Positions 6,177 to 12,968 of a stretch of DNA of 12,968 bases are shown here, in pieces. A program made the translations under genes and the position numbers. Each line of letters opens with the position of its first letter. Positions within the stretch are counted from its first letter, which is position 1. The notes beneath the pieces were generated by a model. That model was not told the DNA's origin and made no database searches. It worked only from the letters and a program-made list of their open reading frames with translations. Source of the DNA: DATKIY01 sp035543875 (GTDB lineage: Bacteria > Actinomycetota > Actinomycetes > JAHEKZ01); NCBI GenBank assembly GCA_035543875.1, contig DATKIY010000102.1, forward strand, positions 1 through 12,968, written 5' to 3'.

Positions 6177-6250
6177 TGGAGCTGAGGGGATTTGAACCCC
6201 TGACCCCCTCGTTGCGAACGAGGTGCGCTACCGAACTGCGCCACAGCCCC
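6177..6250 (-). tRNA. tRNA-Ala, anticodon CGC
   Basis: A complete cloverleaf can be drawn on the minus strand. The acceptor stem is GGGGCTG with CAGCTCC (one G-T pair), the D stem GCGC/GCGC, the anticodon stem CCTCG/CGAGG around the loop TTCGCAA, and the T arm AGGGG-TTCAAAT-CCCCT. The anticodon CGC reads the Ala codon GCG. The discriminator base is A. CCA is not encoded (the next bases are CTC), so it must be added by the CCA-adding enzyme. It lies between the convergent MarR gene and the end of glpR, with 60 bases to the latter. Confidence 0.95.
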
Positions 6251-6265
6251 AAGACGAACGCGCTG

Positions 6266-6271
6266 AGGATA
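6266..6271 (-). promoter_or_regulatory. Possible -10 box of the tRNA-Ala gene
   Basis: TATCCT on the minus strand lies 15 bases before the first tRNA base, so transcription could begin about 8 bases upstream of the mature 5' end. No good -35 box is visible, and the tRNA could instead be read through from glpR. Confidence 0.3.
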
Positions 6272-6310
6272 CCAAGCGCAACCAGTTAGCTCAGGGTCGC
6301 TGTCAGGTGG

Positions 6311-7327
6311 TCAGTCGCCGACAGCCCTACGGCTGGCATCATCACCGGAGTCGCGACCCTTGGCCTCGTGCTCGAGCAGCGCATCGAGTTCGTCCGCTGC
6401 GACATCGGCGGCCAAGACGTCCTCTTCGGCCATCGCGTCGTCATCGATCAATCGCCCAGAAGTCCACGCCCCAGGCGTGGTGAGGTCGATCACCTTGATT
6501 GGGCGGACCGCCTTGGGCGCTGTGACGTAAGTGGGAACGGGCAGAGGGTTGGGCTGCCATGCCTCGTCGTCGGCTTCAGCAGTGGACCCTTTGGTCTCCA
6601 CAACCATCGCGCGCGACGGCCCGGGAACAAACGTTGCCCGCGAGCTGTGGCGTCGCTTTTCAGGCTCGGCAGACACTGCCGTCTCTTCGGTGATCGTCGC
6701 GCCGGCCGAAGCTTCGGGGTTAGCTGCCGCTGGTCGTGACCGCCGCGCGCGCAATGCTTCGTTCCGTTTGGCTTGCCCTCGCAGGTGAACGACGAACGCG
6801 ACAAGCAGGGCGATAACTGGAAGTGGCGCCCACCAAGCAAAGACACCAACGACGGCGGTCAAGGTAAGCAGCAAGGCGGCGCCGAGAAGTACAAACAGGG
6901 TTCGAGCCCGGCGGTGCGCCAAACTTGGACGCGGCCTGGACTGGCGGTCTCGCGACGCTTGGAGCACGCGTCGTGCGGTTCCGGCAGCTATCGCAGAACG
7001 GCGTGGGCGAGTCGGCGTCGGCTGCGCGGGGTCAGCTTGGTCTCTCGATCGCGGCACTTGCCGGTCCTGTCCGGTCAGCGGAACCTCGTCTCCATAAGCG
7101 TCGATGTAAGTAGCTGGCTGCGTTTGCTGATCTTCGGGCAACTCGTCCTCATCTTGCGCGCCGTCTTGGTTGTCAGAGCGCCTAGCGAGGATTCTCATCG
7201 CCTGACCGAAGCGCTCGGCCGACCGATTTTCTACCGTGGAGTCGTGCCCGCGGAGCCACATCGGGATCAGCACTGCCGCCCACAGAATCACGATCGCTGC
7301 ATAGAGCAAACCGGCGCCAGAACTCAC
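6311..7327 (-). CDS. glpR: Divisome membrane protein GlpR / SepX
   Basis: This 338-residue protein has the layout of the actinobacterial SepX/GlpR family (Rv0996 in M. tuberculosis). A membrane helix starts at the N-terminus (about 7-25, with the family-like V-L-I-P-M). A long acidic and Pro-rich linker follows (about 30-140), then two membrane helices (about 143-163 and 165-183) and a long cytoplasmic tail. The tail carries W-Q-P-N-P-L-P-V-P-T-Y-V (257-268), a Pro-rich motif I recognise from this family, and an acidic end (295-330). In Corynebacterium GlpR is the membrane receptor of the gephyrin-like protein Glp, which binds FtsZ; SepX in Streptomyces is needed for septum formation. The GTG start at 7327 has GAGG 5 bases upstream. 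The gene is last in the block, with a 76-base gap after rimJ. Assignment rests on topology, motif and position. Confidence 0.8.
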   Translation of the reverse strand: MSSGAGLLYAAIVILWAAVLIPMWLRGHDSTVENRSAERFGQAMRILARRSDNQDGAQDEDELPEDQQTQPATYIDAYGDEVPLTGQDRQVPRSRDQADPAQPTPTRPRRSAIAAGTARRVLQASRDRQSRPRPSLAHRRARTLFVLLGAALLLTLTAVVGVFAWWAPLPVIALLVAFVVHLRGQAKRNEALRARRSRPAAANPEASAGATITEETAVSAEPEKRRHSSRATFVPGPSRAMVVETKGSTAEADDEAWQPNPLPVPTYVTAPKAVRPIKVIDLTTPGAWTSGRLIDDDAMAEEDVLAADVAADELDALLEHEAKGRDSGDDASRRAVGD

Positions 7328-7403
7328 GGGACCTCACGCTACGTGCGCGGTCATTCACATCGCGGTAACGGCCTCGGTGTGTCGCGCTTCGACCATCAGT
7401 CCA

Positions 7404-7988
7404 CTAGGGCTGCGCGTTTTGAGCCGTCCGCCAACGCGTAAGCAGCCCATCAGGCAGCTCGTCTGCGTGAATCGCGTACACCAAGTGGTCGCGCCAGTCG
7501 CCGTCGATATGCAGGAAGGCAGGTCGTAGTCCCTCAAACCGAAACCCCAGTTTCTCAGCCACGCGTTGGCTGGCCCGGTTCTCCGGGCGCATCGCGATCT
7601 CCAGGCGGTGCAACCCAAGCGCACCGAATGCATGGTCTCCGGCCAGCGCAACGGCAGTGGGAATCACTCCGCGCCCGGCGACAGCCTGGTCGACCCAGTA
7701 GCCGATGTGGCCGGCTCGCAGCGACCCGTACGTAATGCCTCCCACGGTCACCTGTCCCACCAGCCGCCCCTCATACGTGACGATAAACGGCAAAACTCGG
7801 CCGGCGCGGGCTTCCGATCGCAGCGTGGCCACCATCCCGAGGAAGGTTGGAGGCGCAGCCAAGGGGTCCGGCTGGGTGGCCTCCCACGGCCGGAGCCACT
7901 CAGCGTTCCTGCGTCTGACCTCACGCCACGCCGTGCCATCACGCCGTCTGATGGGCCGAATTGCCACTGGCCCCTCCGACAGCGTCAT
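7404..7988 (-). CDS. rimJ: GNAT-family N-acetyltransferase, RimJ-like
   Basis: This 194-residue protein has the GNAT fold of the RimJ/RimL group. It opens with an I-R-P-I-R-R-R-D strand-helix (10-17), has a central strand pair (about 68-82), and motif A from I95-G-Y-W-V to A104-G-R-G-V, the acetyl-CoA pyrophosphate loop. A strand with H127-R-L-E-I follows, then N137-R-A-S-Q-R-V-A-E-K-L-G-F (137-149), typical of the family, and an end strand with D163-G-D-W. RimJ acetylates the N-terminus of ribosomal protein S5 in E. coli; homologues act on many proteins or small amines, so the substrate here is uncertain. The gene starts 14 bases after the mog stop, with a weak GGGGTGG site before the ATG. 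The position between the cofactor genes and glpR matches the conserved actinobacterial order (Rv0995 between moeA1 and Rv0996). Confidence 0.85.
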   Translation of the reverse strand: MTLSEGPVAIRPIRRRDGTAWREVRRRNAEWLRPWEATQPDPLAAPPTFLGMVATLRSEARAGRVLPFIVTYEGRLVGQVTVGGITYGSLRAGHIGYWVDQAVAGRGVIPTAVALAGDHAFGALGLHRLEIAMRPENRASQRVAEKLGFRFEGLRPAFLHIDGDWRDHLVYAIHADELPDGLLTRWRTAQNAQP

Positions 7989-8002
7989 CGGCCACCCCGC
8001 GG

Positions 8003-8512
8003 TCAGTGGTCTCCCCCAGCCAGTTGGTCGACGGCATGCGCGATCAGCGGAGAAAGCACCGCAATTCCGTCGACGACGCCGCCAAGCGAACCTGGGAGAT
8101 TGACGATCAGTGTGCGAGCAGCAACACCACTCACGCCACGAGACAACGCCGCAGTCGCGACGCCAGCGCTTCGCCCCTCGTCGCGAATAGCCGCGGCGAT
8201 GCCGGGCACCTCCCGTTCGATGATGCTCTGCGTGATCTCGGGCGTTCGATCGTCGGGTGACAGACCAGTACCGCCGGTTGTGACAACCACATCCACTCCA
8301 TCGGCGACGGCTGACTTTAGGGCTACCCTTACTGGCTCACCGTCCGCGACAACCACCGGATCGTCGACCTGGTAGCCACGCGCGCGAAGGGCGTCGACCG
8401 CGGCCGGCCCGCTGCGGTCGTCGTAAACGCCCGCAGCAGCACGAGTAGAAACAGTGACGACTCGGACGCGGATGACGTCAGCGGACGTGTCTTCGTCAGT
8501 TGCGTCAGTCAC
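8003..8512 (-). CDS. mog: MogA/MoaB-family molybdopterin adenylyltransferase
   Basis: From the GTG at 8512 this is a 169-residue protein. It has the MogA/MoaB fold: an N-terminal strand (13-23) leading to G29-V-Y-D-D-R-S-G-P, the T-T-G-G-T-G phosphate-binding loop (78-83) followed by S-P-D-D-R-T-P-E (85-92), and N138-L-P-G-S near the end. These enzymes activate molybdopterin by adenylation before MoeA inserts molybdate, in the cytoplasm. The GTG start overlaps the moaC end by 8 bases (GTGACTGA); the ribosome-binding site is weak, consistent with translational coupling. A TTG at 8584 in the same frame would add 24 basic residues lying inside moaC and is unlikely. Some actinobacterial genes of this type are called moaB; the sequence alone does not separate the names. 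Confidence 0.87.
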   Translation of the reverse strand: MTDATDEDTSADVIRVRVVTVSTRAAAGVYDDRSGPAAVDALRARGYQVDDPVVVADGEPVRVALKSAVADGVDVVVTTGGTGLSPDDRTPEITQSIIEREVPGIAAAIRDEGRSAGVATAALSRGVSGVAARTLIVNLPGSLGGVVDGIAVLSPLIAHAVDQLAGGDH

Positions 8513-8975
8513 GGCGCCAGGTCCCCGACGAGCCACCCGTCTTTTCGTCCACGCGAACGTCAGTGATGGTGGCAGCTGGATCAACGGCTTTCACCATGTC
8601 GATCAGAGCGAGTCCGGCGACCGTTACGCAGGTGAGTGCTTCCATCTCCACTCCCGTGCGATCCGCCGTTCTGACCAGCGCACGGATGGCGACGTGGTCG
8701 GTCTCTACCGCAAGATCTACGTCGACACCGTGAATTGCAATCGGGTGGCAGAGCGGGACGAGGTCTGGTGTGCGTTTGGCAGCTTGAATCCCAGCAATGC
8801 GCGCGACAGCCAACGCGTCACCCTTGGGAATGTCGCCTGACTTAAGCAGCGCAACAACCTCGGACGACACATTTACGCGCCCCGTCGCGGTCGCGGTGCG
8901 AGCACTTACCTGTTTACCGGACACATCGACCATGCGAGCGGCACCGCGTGCGTCCAAGTGGCTGAACTCGGTCAT
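8505..8975 (-). CDS. moaC: Cyclic pyranopterin monophosphate synthase MoaC
   Basis: From the ATG at 8975 this is 156 residues, the usual MoaC length. It catalyses the second half of the first step of molybdenum-cofactor synthesis, turning 3',8-cyclo-GTP made by MoaA into cyclic pyranopterin monophosphate. The family motifs are present: D-L-V-P-L-C-H-P-I (71-79), with H77, E110-M-E-A-L-T, and D126-M-V-K129-A-V-D, which holds the Asp and Lys equivalent to catalytic D128 and K131 of E. coli MoaC. A TTG at 8987 in frame overlaps the moeA stop by 4 bases (TTGA) and is an alternative start, but the ATG begins with the normal M-T-E-F-S-H-L-D. No strong ribosome-binding site is seen for either, so coupling to moeA is likely. 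MoaA, MoaD and MoaE are not in this window. Confidence 0.92.
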   Translation of the reverse strand: MTEFSHLDARGAARMVDVSGKQVSARTATATGRVNVSSEVVALLKSGDIPKGDALAVARIAGIQAAKRTPDLVPLCHPIAIHGVDVDLAVETDHVAIRALVRTADRTGVEMEALTCVTVAGLALIDMVKAVDPAATITDVRVDEKTGGSSGTWRRD

Positions 8976-8983
8976 CTGACGAC

Positions 8984-10207
8984 TCAACCGGCTCGGCGTT
9001 CAAGCATCATCACCGTCACTGCATCGCCAGACTCGACTCGTGTGACTTCTTCCGGGATCACAATGAGCGAGTCGGCGTGAGACAACCCGGCAAGCAAATG
9101 CGAGCCAGGACCGCCGACAACGCGAACGACATAGCGGCCGTCCTCGACGGTCAGCGACCCGCGCAAGAACTGGCGCTTTCCGTCTGGCGAGTCAACGGCG
9201 TCCATCAGCACCGCGCGAACCGTTGGGCGGTGGAGTGGGTCGTGCCCAAGCATGCGTCGGAGCACTGGACGAACAAAGACTTCGAAAGAAACGAAGGCAG
9301 AAACCGGGTTTCCCGGAAGCGTAAAGATCGGAGTCTTGTCGGGCCCAACATGGCCGAACCCCTGGGGCTTGCCTGGCTGCATGGCCACCTGGGTGAAGTT
9401 CACCGACCCCATTCGACTCAGCGCTTCTTTGACGACGTCAAATGCACCGACACTGACTCCGCCGGTTGTGATGACGAGGTCGGCGCGAATGAGTTGGTCC
9501 TCAATTGTCGCAATCAATGTTTGCGGCTCATCGGGCACAAAACCAATTCGGTAAGCAGTGGCCCCAGTGGCGTGCGCGGCCGCCGCAATCATGAAGCTGT
9601 TTGAGTCTGGAATCTTTCCACCGGCGATGGGCTCGCCAGGCTCGACGAGTTCGCTGCCTGTGGACATGACGACAACGCGAGGGCGCGGACGCACAACCAC
9701 CCGTCCTCGGCCAACCGCCGCGAGGAGTCCGATCTGAGCTGCGCCGAGCCGAGTTCCTGACGACAGAACCATCGAATTCGCAACCGCGTCCTCACCGCGG
9801 TGACGCACAAACGCATCCGGCTCGGGGGCACGGTGGATCGAAACCCGCACTATGTCGCCGTCGGTCCACTCGACCGGGACCACCGCGTCTGCGCCAGCTG
9901 GCATTGGTGCGCCGGTCATGATTCTGGCCGTTTGACCCGGAGCAAGGGCAAGCGCGCCGGAGTGACCGGCTGGGATGTCACCAACCACTGGCAACGAAAC
10001 CGGAGTTGCTTCGCTTGCGCCAGCAACATCCGCCGCCCGCACGGCATAGCCGTCCATCGAGGAGTTGTCGAACGGCGGCAGATCCCAGGGAGCGGACACG
10101 TCGTCGCTGAGCGAACAGCCCTGAGCATCCAGCAGCCGAAGGTCCATCGGGTCCAACGGCGAGATATGCGCCAGTACTACCTCGAGGTGCTCGTCGACCG
10201 TTCTCAT
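8984..10207 (-). CDS. glp: Gephyrin-like molybdopterin molybdotransferase (MoeA / Glp)
   Basis: This 407-residue protein is a full-length MoeA: domain with P44-P-F-D-N-S-S-M-D-G-Y-A-V (44-56), the beta-rich insert (about 65-145), the MogA-like domain with G184-S-E-L-V-E-P-G-E, T-T-G-G-V-S-V-G-A-F-D (247-257), M276-Q-P-G-K-P-Q-G-F-G and L297-P-G-N-P-V-S-A, and a C-terminal beta domain (about 327-403). MoeA inserts molybdate into adenylated molybdopterin. In Corynebacterium the orthologue in this gene neighbourhood, Glp, also binds FtsZ and the membrane protein GlpR. The presence of glpR four genes downstream makes the same dual role likely here, though FtsZ binding cannot be read from the sequence. 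The ATG overlaps the galU stop (ATGA), showing tight coupling. No motif residue appears lost, so enzymatic activity is expected. Confidence 0.92.
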   Translation of the reverse strand: MRTVDEHLEVVLAHISPLDPMDLRLLDAQGCSLSDDVSAPWDLPPFDNSSMDGYAVRAADVAGASEATPVSLPVVGDIPAGHSGALALAPGQTARIMTGAPMPAGADAVVPVEWTDGDIVRVSIHRAPEPDAFVRHRGEDAVANSMVLSSGTRLGAAQIGLLAAVGRGRVVVRPRPRVVVMSTGSELVEPGEPIAGGKIPDSNSFMIAAAAHATGATAYRIGFVPDEPQTLIATIEDQLIRADLVITTGGVSVGAFDVVKEALSRMGSVNFTQVAMQPGKPQGFGHVGPDKTPIFTLPGNPVSAFVSFEVFVRPVLRRMLGHDPLHRPTVRAVLMDAVDSPDGKRQFLRGSLTVEDGRYVVRVVGGPGSHLLAGLSHADSLIVIPEEVTRVESGDAVTVMMLERRAG

Positions 10208-11118
10208 GACGAAGCTCCCTGACTGTCGACAAACTCACGTAACCAGGTAAGCAACTCCGGCCCAAGGTCCTCACGTTCGGAAGCAAGCCGAATGACTGCC
10301 TTCAGGTACTCCGCGCGGTCACCAGTGTCATACCGGCGCCCACGGAAGACAACGCCGTGCACAGATCCACCGGAGGCACCGGGCATCGTGGTGAGAGTTT
10401 GCAACGCATCGGTCAGTTGGATCTCCCCACCTCGACCGGGTGGGGTGTTTCGCAGGACCTCGAAGACTGCTGGGTGTAAGACGTAGCGGCCGATGATGGC
10501 CAAGTTACTGGGCGCCTCCTCGACGGGTGGCTTCTCCACGAGGTCGGTGATTTTCACGACGTCGTCCTGGTCGGTGGGAGTAACCGCCGCGCACCCATAC
10601 ATGTTGATCTGGCTGCGCGGTACCTCCATCAAGGCGACAACGCTGCCGCCTAGACGTGCCTGCACTTCAAGCATCGTGGTGAGCAGCGGGTCGCGTTCGT
10701 CAATGAGATCGTCGCCGAGTAAGACCGCAAACGGTTCGTTGCCGACGTGTTCGGCGGCCACCAGGACGGCGTGGCCGAGTCCCTTCGGGTCACCCTGCCT
10801 GACGTAGTGGATGTCGGCGAGGTCGGTGGCGTGGTTTACCGCCTCGAGCCGCGCCTTGTCACCCTTGACAGCCAGCGCTTCTTCCAGCTCGACGTTGCGG
10901 TCGAAGTGGTCCTCGAGCGGTCGTTTGTTCCGACCCGTGACGAGCAGCACGTCGGACAGGCCGGCGTTGACGGCTTCCTCGACGATGTATTGAATGGCTG
11001 GTTTGTCGACGACCGGCAGCATCTCTTTAGGTACCGCTTTTGTCGCGGGTAGGAATCGGGTGCCCAGGCCAGCCGCGGGGATCACCGCTTTGCCTGGTCG
11101 GGATGGTCCTGCGCTCAT
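10204..11118 (-). CDS. galU: UTP-glucose-1-phosphate uridylyltransferase GalU
   Basis: This 304-residue enzyme makes UDP-glucose from UTP and glucose-1-phosphate, the donor for cell-envelope and exopolysaccharide sugars and trehalose. It has the full GalU signature: G17-L-G-T-R-F-L-P-A-T-K27 with K31 and D38-K-P (nucleotide loop), L133-L-G-D-D (metal-binding Asp pair), V194-E-K-P (sugar binding) and G228-R-G-G-E-I-Q-L-T-D. The length is normal. The ATG at 11118 lies 11 bases after the diguanylate cyclase stop and has no clear ribosome-binding site; a TAGATT box lies 8 bases before it. It could therefore be coupled to the upstream gene, leaderless from its own promoter, or both. The downstream moeA/glp overlaps by 4 bases. 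Function is certain; mode of expression is inference. Confidence 0.95.
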   Translation of the reverse strand: MSAGPSRPGKAVIPAAGLGTRFLPATKAVPKEMLPVVDKPAIQYIVEEAVNAGLSDVLLVTGRNKRPLEDHFDRNVELEEALAVKGDKARLEAVNHATDLADIHYVRQGDPKGLGHAVLVAAEHVGNEPFAVLLGDDLIDERDPLLTTMLEVQARLGGSVVALMEVPRSQINMYGCAAVTPTDQDDVVKITDLVEKPPVEEAPSNLAIIGRYVLHPAVFEVLRNTPPGRGGEIQLTDALQTLTTMPGASGGSVHGVVFRGRRYDTGDRAEYLKAVIRLASEREDLGPELLTWLREFVDSQGASS

Positions 11119-11126
11119 ACTCGGTG

Positions 11127-11132
11127 AATCTA
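11127..11132 (-). promoter_or_regulatory. galU: Possible -10 box of galU overlapping the stop of the upstream gene
   Basis: TAGATT on the minus strand begins with the TAG stop of the diguanylate cyclase gene and ends 8 bases before the galU ATG. It would place transcription start within a few bases of the ATG. No good -35 box is visible about 17 bases upstream, so the call is weak. Confidence 0.3.
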
Positions 11133-12968
11133 TCGGTCCACCCGTGGAGTTGCTGGCTCAGCCACCACCCAGCGGTCTCGACCCGCGCGTTTGGCCGTGT
11201 ACAGGGCTCGGTCAGCAGCGCGTAACAATGTCGACGCAGTGTCTGCGTGATCGGGAAAGACACCGGCCCCGATCGAGACAGTCACCGCGATGGGTTCCTC
11301 CGAGGGAACGTCGGTGTAGCGCTCACCAAATGGTCTTGCTCGGATCGCCTCACACACTCGCTCGGCAAGTCGACTCGCACCGTCTGAGGTCGTCTCCGGC
11401 AGCACCAGGACAAACTCCTCACCGCCATACCGAGCCAGGGTGTCAACTTCACGGATCTCAGCTTTGACCCGCTCTGAGAACTCGCGCAGCACCTCGTCGC
11501 CGCGTTGGTGACCGTAGGTGTCATTGACTGTCTTGAAGTGGTCGAGGTCGAGCATCAGCAGGGCAAGTGAACGGTCGAATCGAAGGGCGCGCTCAATTTC
11601 GCGATTGAGGCTGACCGTGAGGTATCGGAAGTTCCAGAGACCAGTCAGCGAGTCGGTGGTCGACGCGCGTTGCGCTTCGCTGTGCAACATGACGTTTTCA
11701 ACGGCAACAGCTGCCTGCGCGGCCAAAGCCAGAAGCGCAGACTCTCCAGCCTTGTTGAAGTTCTCGCCATCGTCGGGAGCAAACAGTGCGATGACGCCGA
11801 AGACATGGGGACTTCTGCGCAGCGGAATCGCCATGACCTCACCGGTTTGGGGTTCATTGGGAGCTGGCAGAAGTTCGTCTGTAGTACCGATAAGGCCTCG
11901 TACTGTCAGACCACTGGCTGCGACCGAACCCAGCAGTCCTTCGCCAACGACCACCACATCAGGTACGGCCAGTCCCCTTGTACGCATGCCGTGTTCGGCT
12001 TGGACGGTCAGTCCGCCGTGCTCGTCCCCAAGCAACACCATCCCGGCGCCCGCACCAACACTCGACATAGCCGTCTCCAAAACGACGGGCAGCAAAGTCT
12101 CGAGATCGTGAGTTGCAGACAGCGCCTCACCCAGCCGACCCATGTTTGCACGCAACGCATCGCGACTGCCTTCAAGTGCTTGGACGTAGTCCTGCAGCTC
12201 TGCAGTCATGTGGTTGAAGGCTCGAGCTAATCGGCCAACTTCGTCGTCGCGCTGGATGTCAATCGAACGAGTGAGGTCTCCCGAAGCAACGGCCTCCGCT
12301 GCGTGGGTGACCTCCTCCAGCGGCTCGGTGAGATCTCGAGCGATGACGACAGCAATAACGATCGCGACTGCCACCGCCACCAACACCACCAGGAAGACCG
12401 TCTGGACAAGCAGTGCACTGCTTGGTGTGGGCACAGCAACAACAACGTCAAACGGCATCCCGGGACGAGCCTTTGCGACTGCAGAGGTGATGCCTTGTGC
12501 ATGAGTCACCAGATCGTCACCTGAAGCAATCCGAACTAGCTCAGGCGAGGCGGATGTGTCAACTTGTGGATCAGACGTCGTGACGACCAATTCGCCTTCT
12601 TGTACCAAGGCGATGTCGCCGGTGAAACCCAACGCGGAGCGGAGCGAGTCGAGGTAGGCGACATCGACTGCGTTGGCAGTGCGGGCTTGTCGCAGCTTCG
12701 GTTGTCCACTGACCTCGAGATCAACTGTCGATGCGACGATCGGTCCAGCCGGATCCCCTTGGTCGCAACTGCCGAAAGCGTCCACATTCGCACCTTCTGG
12801 CAGCTGACCGAACGAACCAAGGATGCGTCCACCGGGTCCAACGATGGCGGCCCAATCAACCAAGCCGTCGTCTACTGCTGCGCGCGCTGCGGCCTGCGGA
12901 GTCGTCGCGGCGGTGTCCCGACCCACTACGCGCGCTGCGATCGTCGTGCGATCGCATCGAGTGGCGAT
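11130..12968 (-). CDS. Membrane diguanylate cyclase with HAMP, GAF and GGDEF domains (5' end outside window)
   Basis: The reading frame has no stop up to the window edge, so the true N-terminus lies outside. Residue numbers here start at a GTG at 12926, and at least 14 more in-frame codons precede it. Order: extracytoplasmic sensor region (about 1-165), membrane helix (about 171-196), HAMP (about 197-250), helical linker, GAF (about 272-412), and GGDEF (about 420-588). The active site is G501-G-E-E-F, an active form that makes c-di-GMP from two GTP. D460-L-D-H-F-K and N468-D-T-Y-G-H match the conserved metal and substrate regions. The inhibitory site R492-E-V-D495, five residues before GGEEF, is intact, so product feedback is expected. 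A second membrane helix probably lies upstream. galU follows after 11 bases. The sensed signal is unknown. Confidence 0.92.
   Translation of the reverse strand: MATRCDRTTIAARVVGRDTAATTPQAAARAAVDDGLVDWAAIVGPGGRILGSFGQLPEGANVDAFGSCDQGDPAGPIVASTVDLEVSGQPKLRQARTANAVDVAYLDSLRSALGFTGDIALVQEGELVVTTSDPQVDTSASPELVRIASGDDLVTHAQGITSAVAKARPGMPFDVVVAVPTPSSALLVQTVFLVVLVAVAVAIVIAVVIARDLTEPLEEVTHAAEAVASGDLTRSIDIQRDDEVGRLARAFNHMTAELQDYVQALEGSRDALRANMGRLGEALSATHDLETLLPVVLETAMSSVGAGAGMVLLGDEHGGLTVQAEHGMRTRGLAVPDVVVVGEGLLGSVAASGLTVRGLIGTTDELLPAPNEPQTGEVMAIPLRRSPHVFGVIALFAPDDGENFNKAGESALLALAAQAAVAVENVMLHSEAQRASTTDSLTGLWNFRYLTVSLNREIERALRFDRSLALLMLDLDHFKTVNDTYGHQRGDEVLREFSERVKAEIREVDTLARYGGEEFVLVLPETTSDGASRLAERVCEAIRARPFGERYTDVPSEEPIAVTVSIGAGVFPDHADTASTLLRAADRALYTAKRAGRDRWVVAEPATPRVDR

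Noticed and set aside
6177..6250. tRNA-Ala as an integration site of a mobile element
   Set aside because: No duplicated tRNA end, integrase or composition shift is visible on either side.
6773..7441. 222-codon open frame on the plus strand antisense to glpR
   Set aside because: The translation resembles no domain and is rich in Arg/Ser as expected of a shadow frame; the minus strand has a coherent membrane-protein layout and a ribosome-binding site.
8513..8584. TTG start at 8584 for the MogA/MoaB gene
   Set aside because: It would add 24 basic residues lying inside moaC; the family fold begins just after the GTG at 8512.
12924..12926. GTG at 12926 as the true start of the diguanylate cyclase
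   Set aside because: The frame remains open to the window edge with plausible protein sequence, and an upstream membrane helix is expected for this architecture.
1..12968. CRISPR array, insertion sequence or phage segment
   Set aside because: No regularly spaced repeats, transposase or phage-like genes were seen; all genes fit a normal chromosomal context.

Overview
The window looks like chromosomal core DNA of a high-GC Gram-positive bacterium (Actinomycetota). The main evidence is the conserved minus-strand block galU - moeA/glp - moaC - mog - rimJ - glpR/sepX, in which the last gene belongs to a membrane-protein family known only from Actinobacteria. The fused CopD-CtaG protein, frequent GTG starts and probable leaderless promoters agree with this. 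I cannot name the genus. GC content looks moderate to high (about 60% by eye, not computed). Coding is dense, no stretch over 300 bases lacks a gene, and I see no mobile element, CRISPR array or integrase.

Layout. Bases 1-132 hold no gene I can support, only a perfect 15-base palindrome just before the first gene. Bases 133-2704 (+) are a two-gene copper unit: a secreted, membrane-anchored CopC and a CopD-CtaG fusion, overlapping by 8 bases, which probably handle copper at the cell surface and feed cytochrome c oxidase assembly. Its stop codon overlaps that of a convergent VOC-family gene (2701-3234, -). That gene is divergent from a MarR regulator (3315-3815, +), which is followed by a stand-alone GAF-domain protein (3851-4429, +). 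Next come a serine hydrolase of the beta-lactamase/esterase superfamily (4477-5610, -) and a second divergent MarR regulator (5668-6168, +). Both MarR genes have promoter-like elements that put transcription start at, or next to, the ATG. Each divergent spacer also carries inverted repeats that could be operators. A tRNA-Ala(CGC) gene lies at 6177-6250 (-).

From 6311 to the right edge everything is on the minus strand. Read 5' to 3' (right to left) it encodes: a membrane diguanylate cyclase with HAMP, GAF and GGEEF domains (5' end outside the window); GalU (UDP-glucose synthesis); the MoeA/gephyrin-like protein Glp; MoaC; a MogA/MoaB-type molybdopterin adenylyltransferase; a RimJ-like acetyltransferase; and the Glp receptor GlpR/SepX. 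Several of these genes overlap or nearly touch, so one operon is likely. It would join molybdenum-cofactor synthesis, nucleotide-sugar supply, c-di-GMP signalling and cell division. The Glp-GlpR pair is established knowledge in Corynebacterium, and SepX in Streptomyces. The link to c-di-GMP is inference from position.

I found no clearly undescribed multi-gene system. The items most worth following up are the operator-like repeats at the two MarR promoters, the palindrome before copC, and the diguanylate cyclase placed 11 bases before galU.
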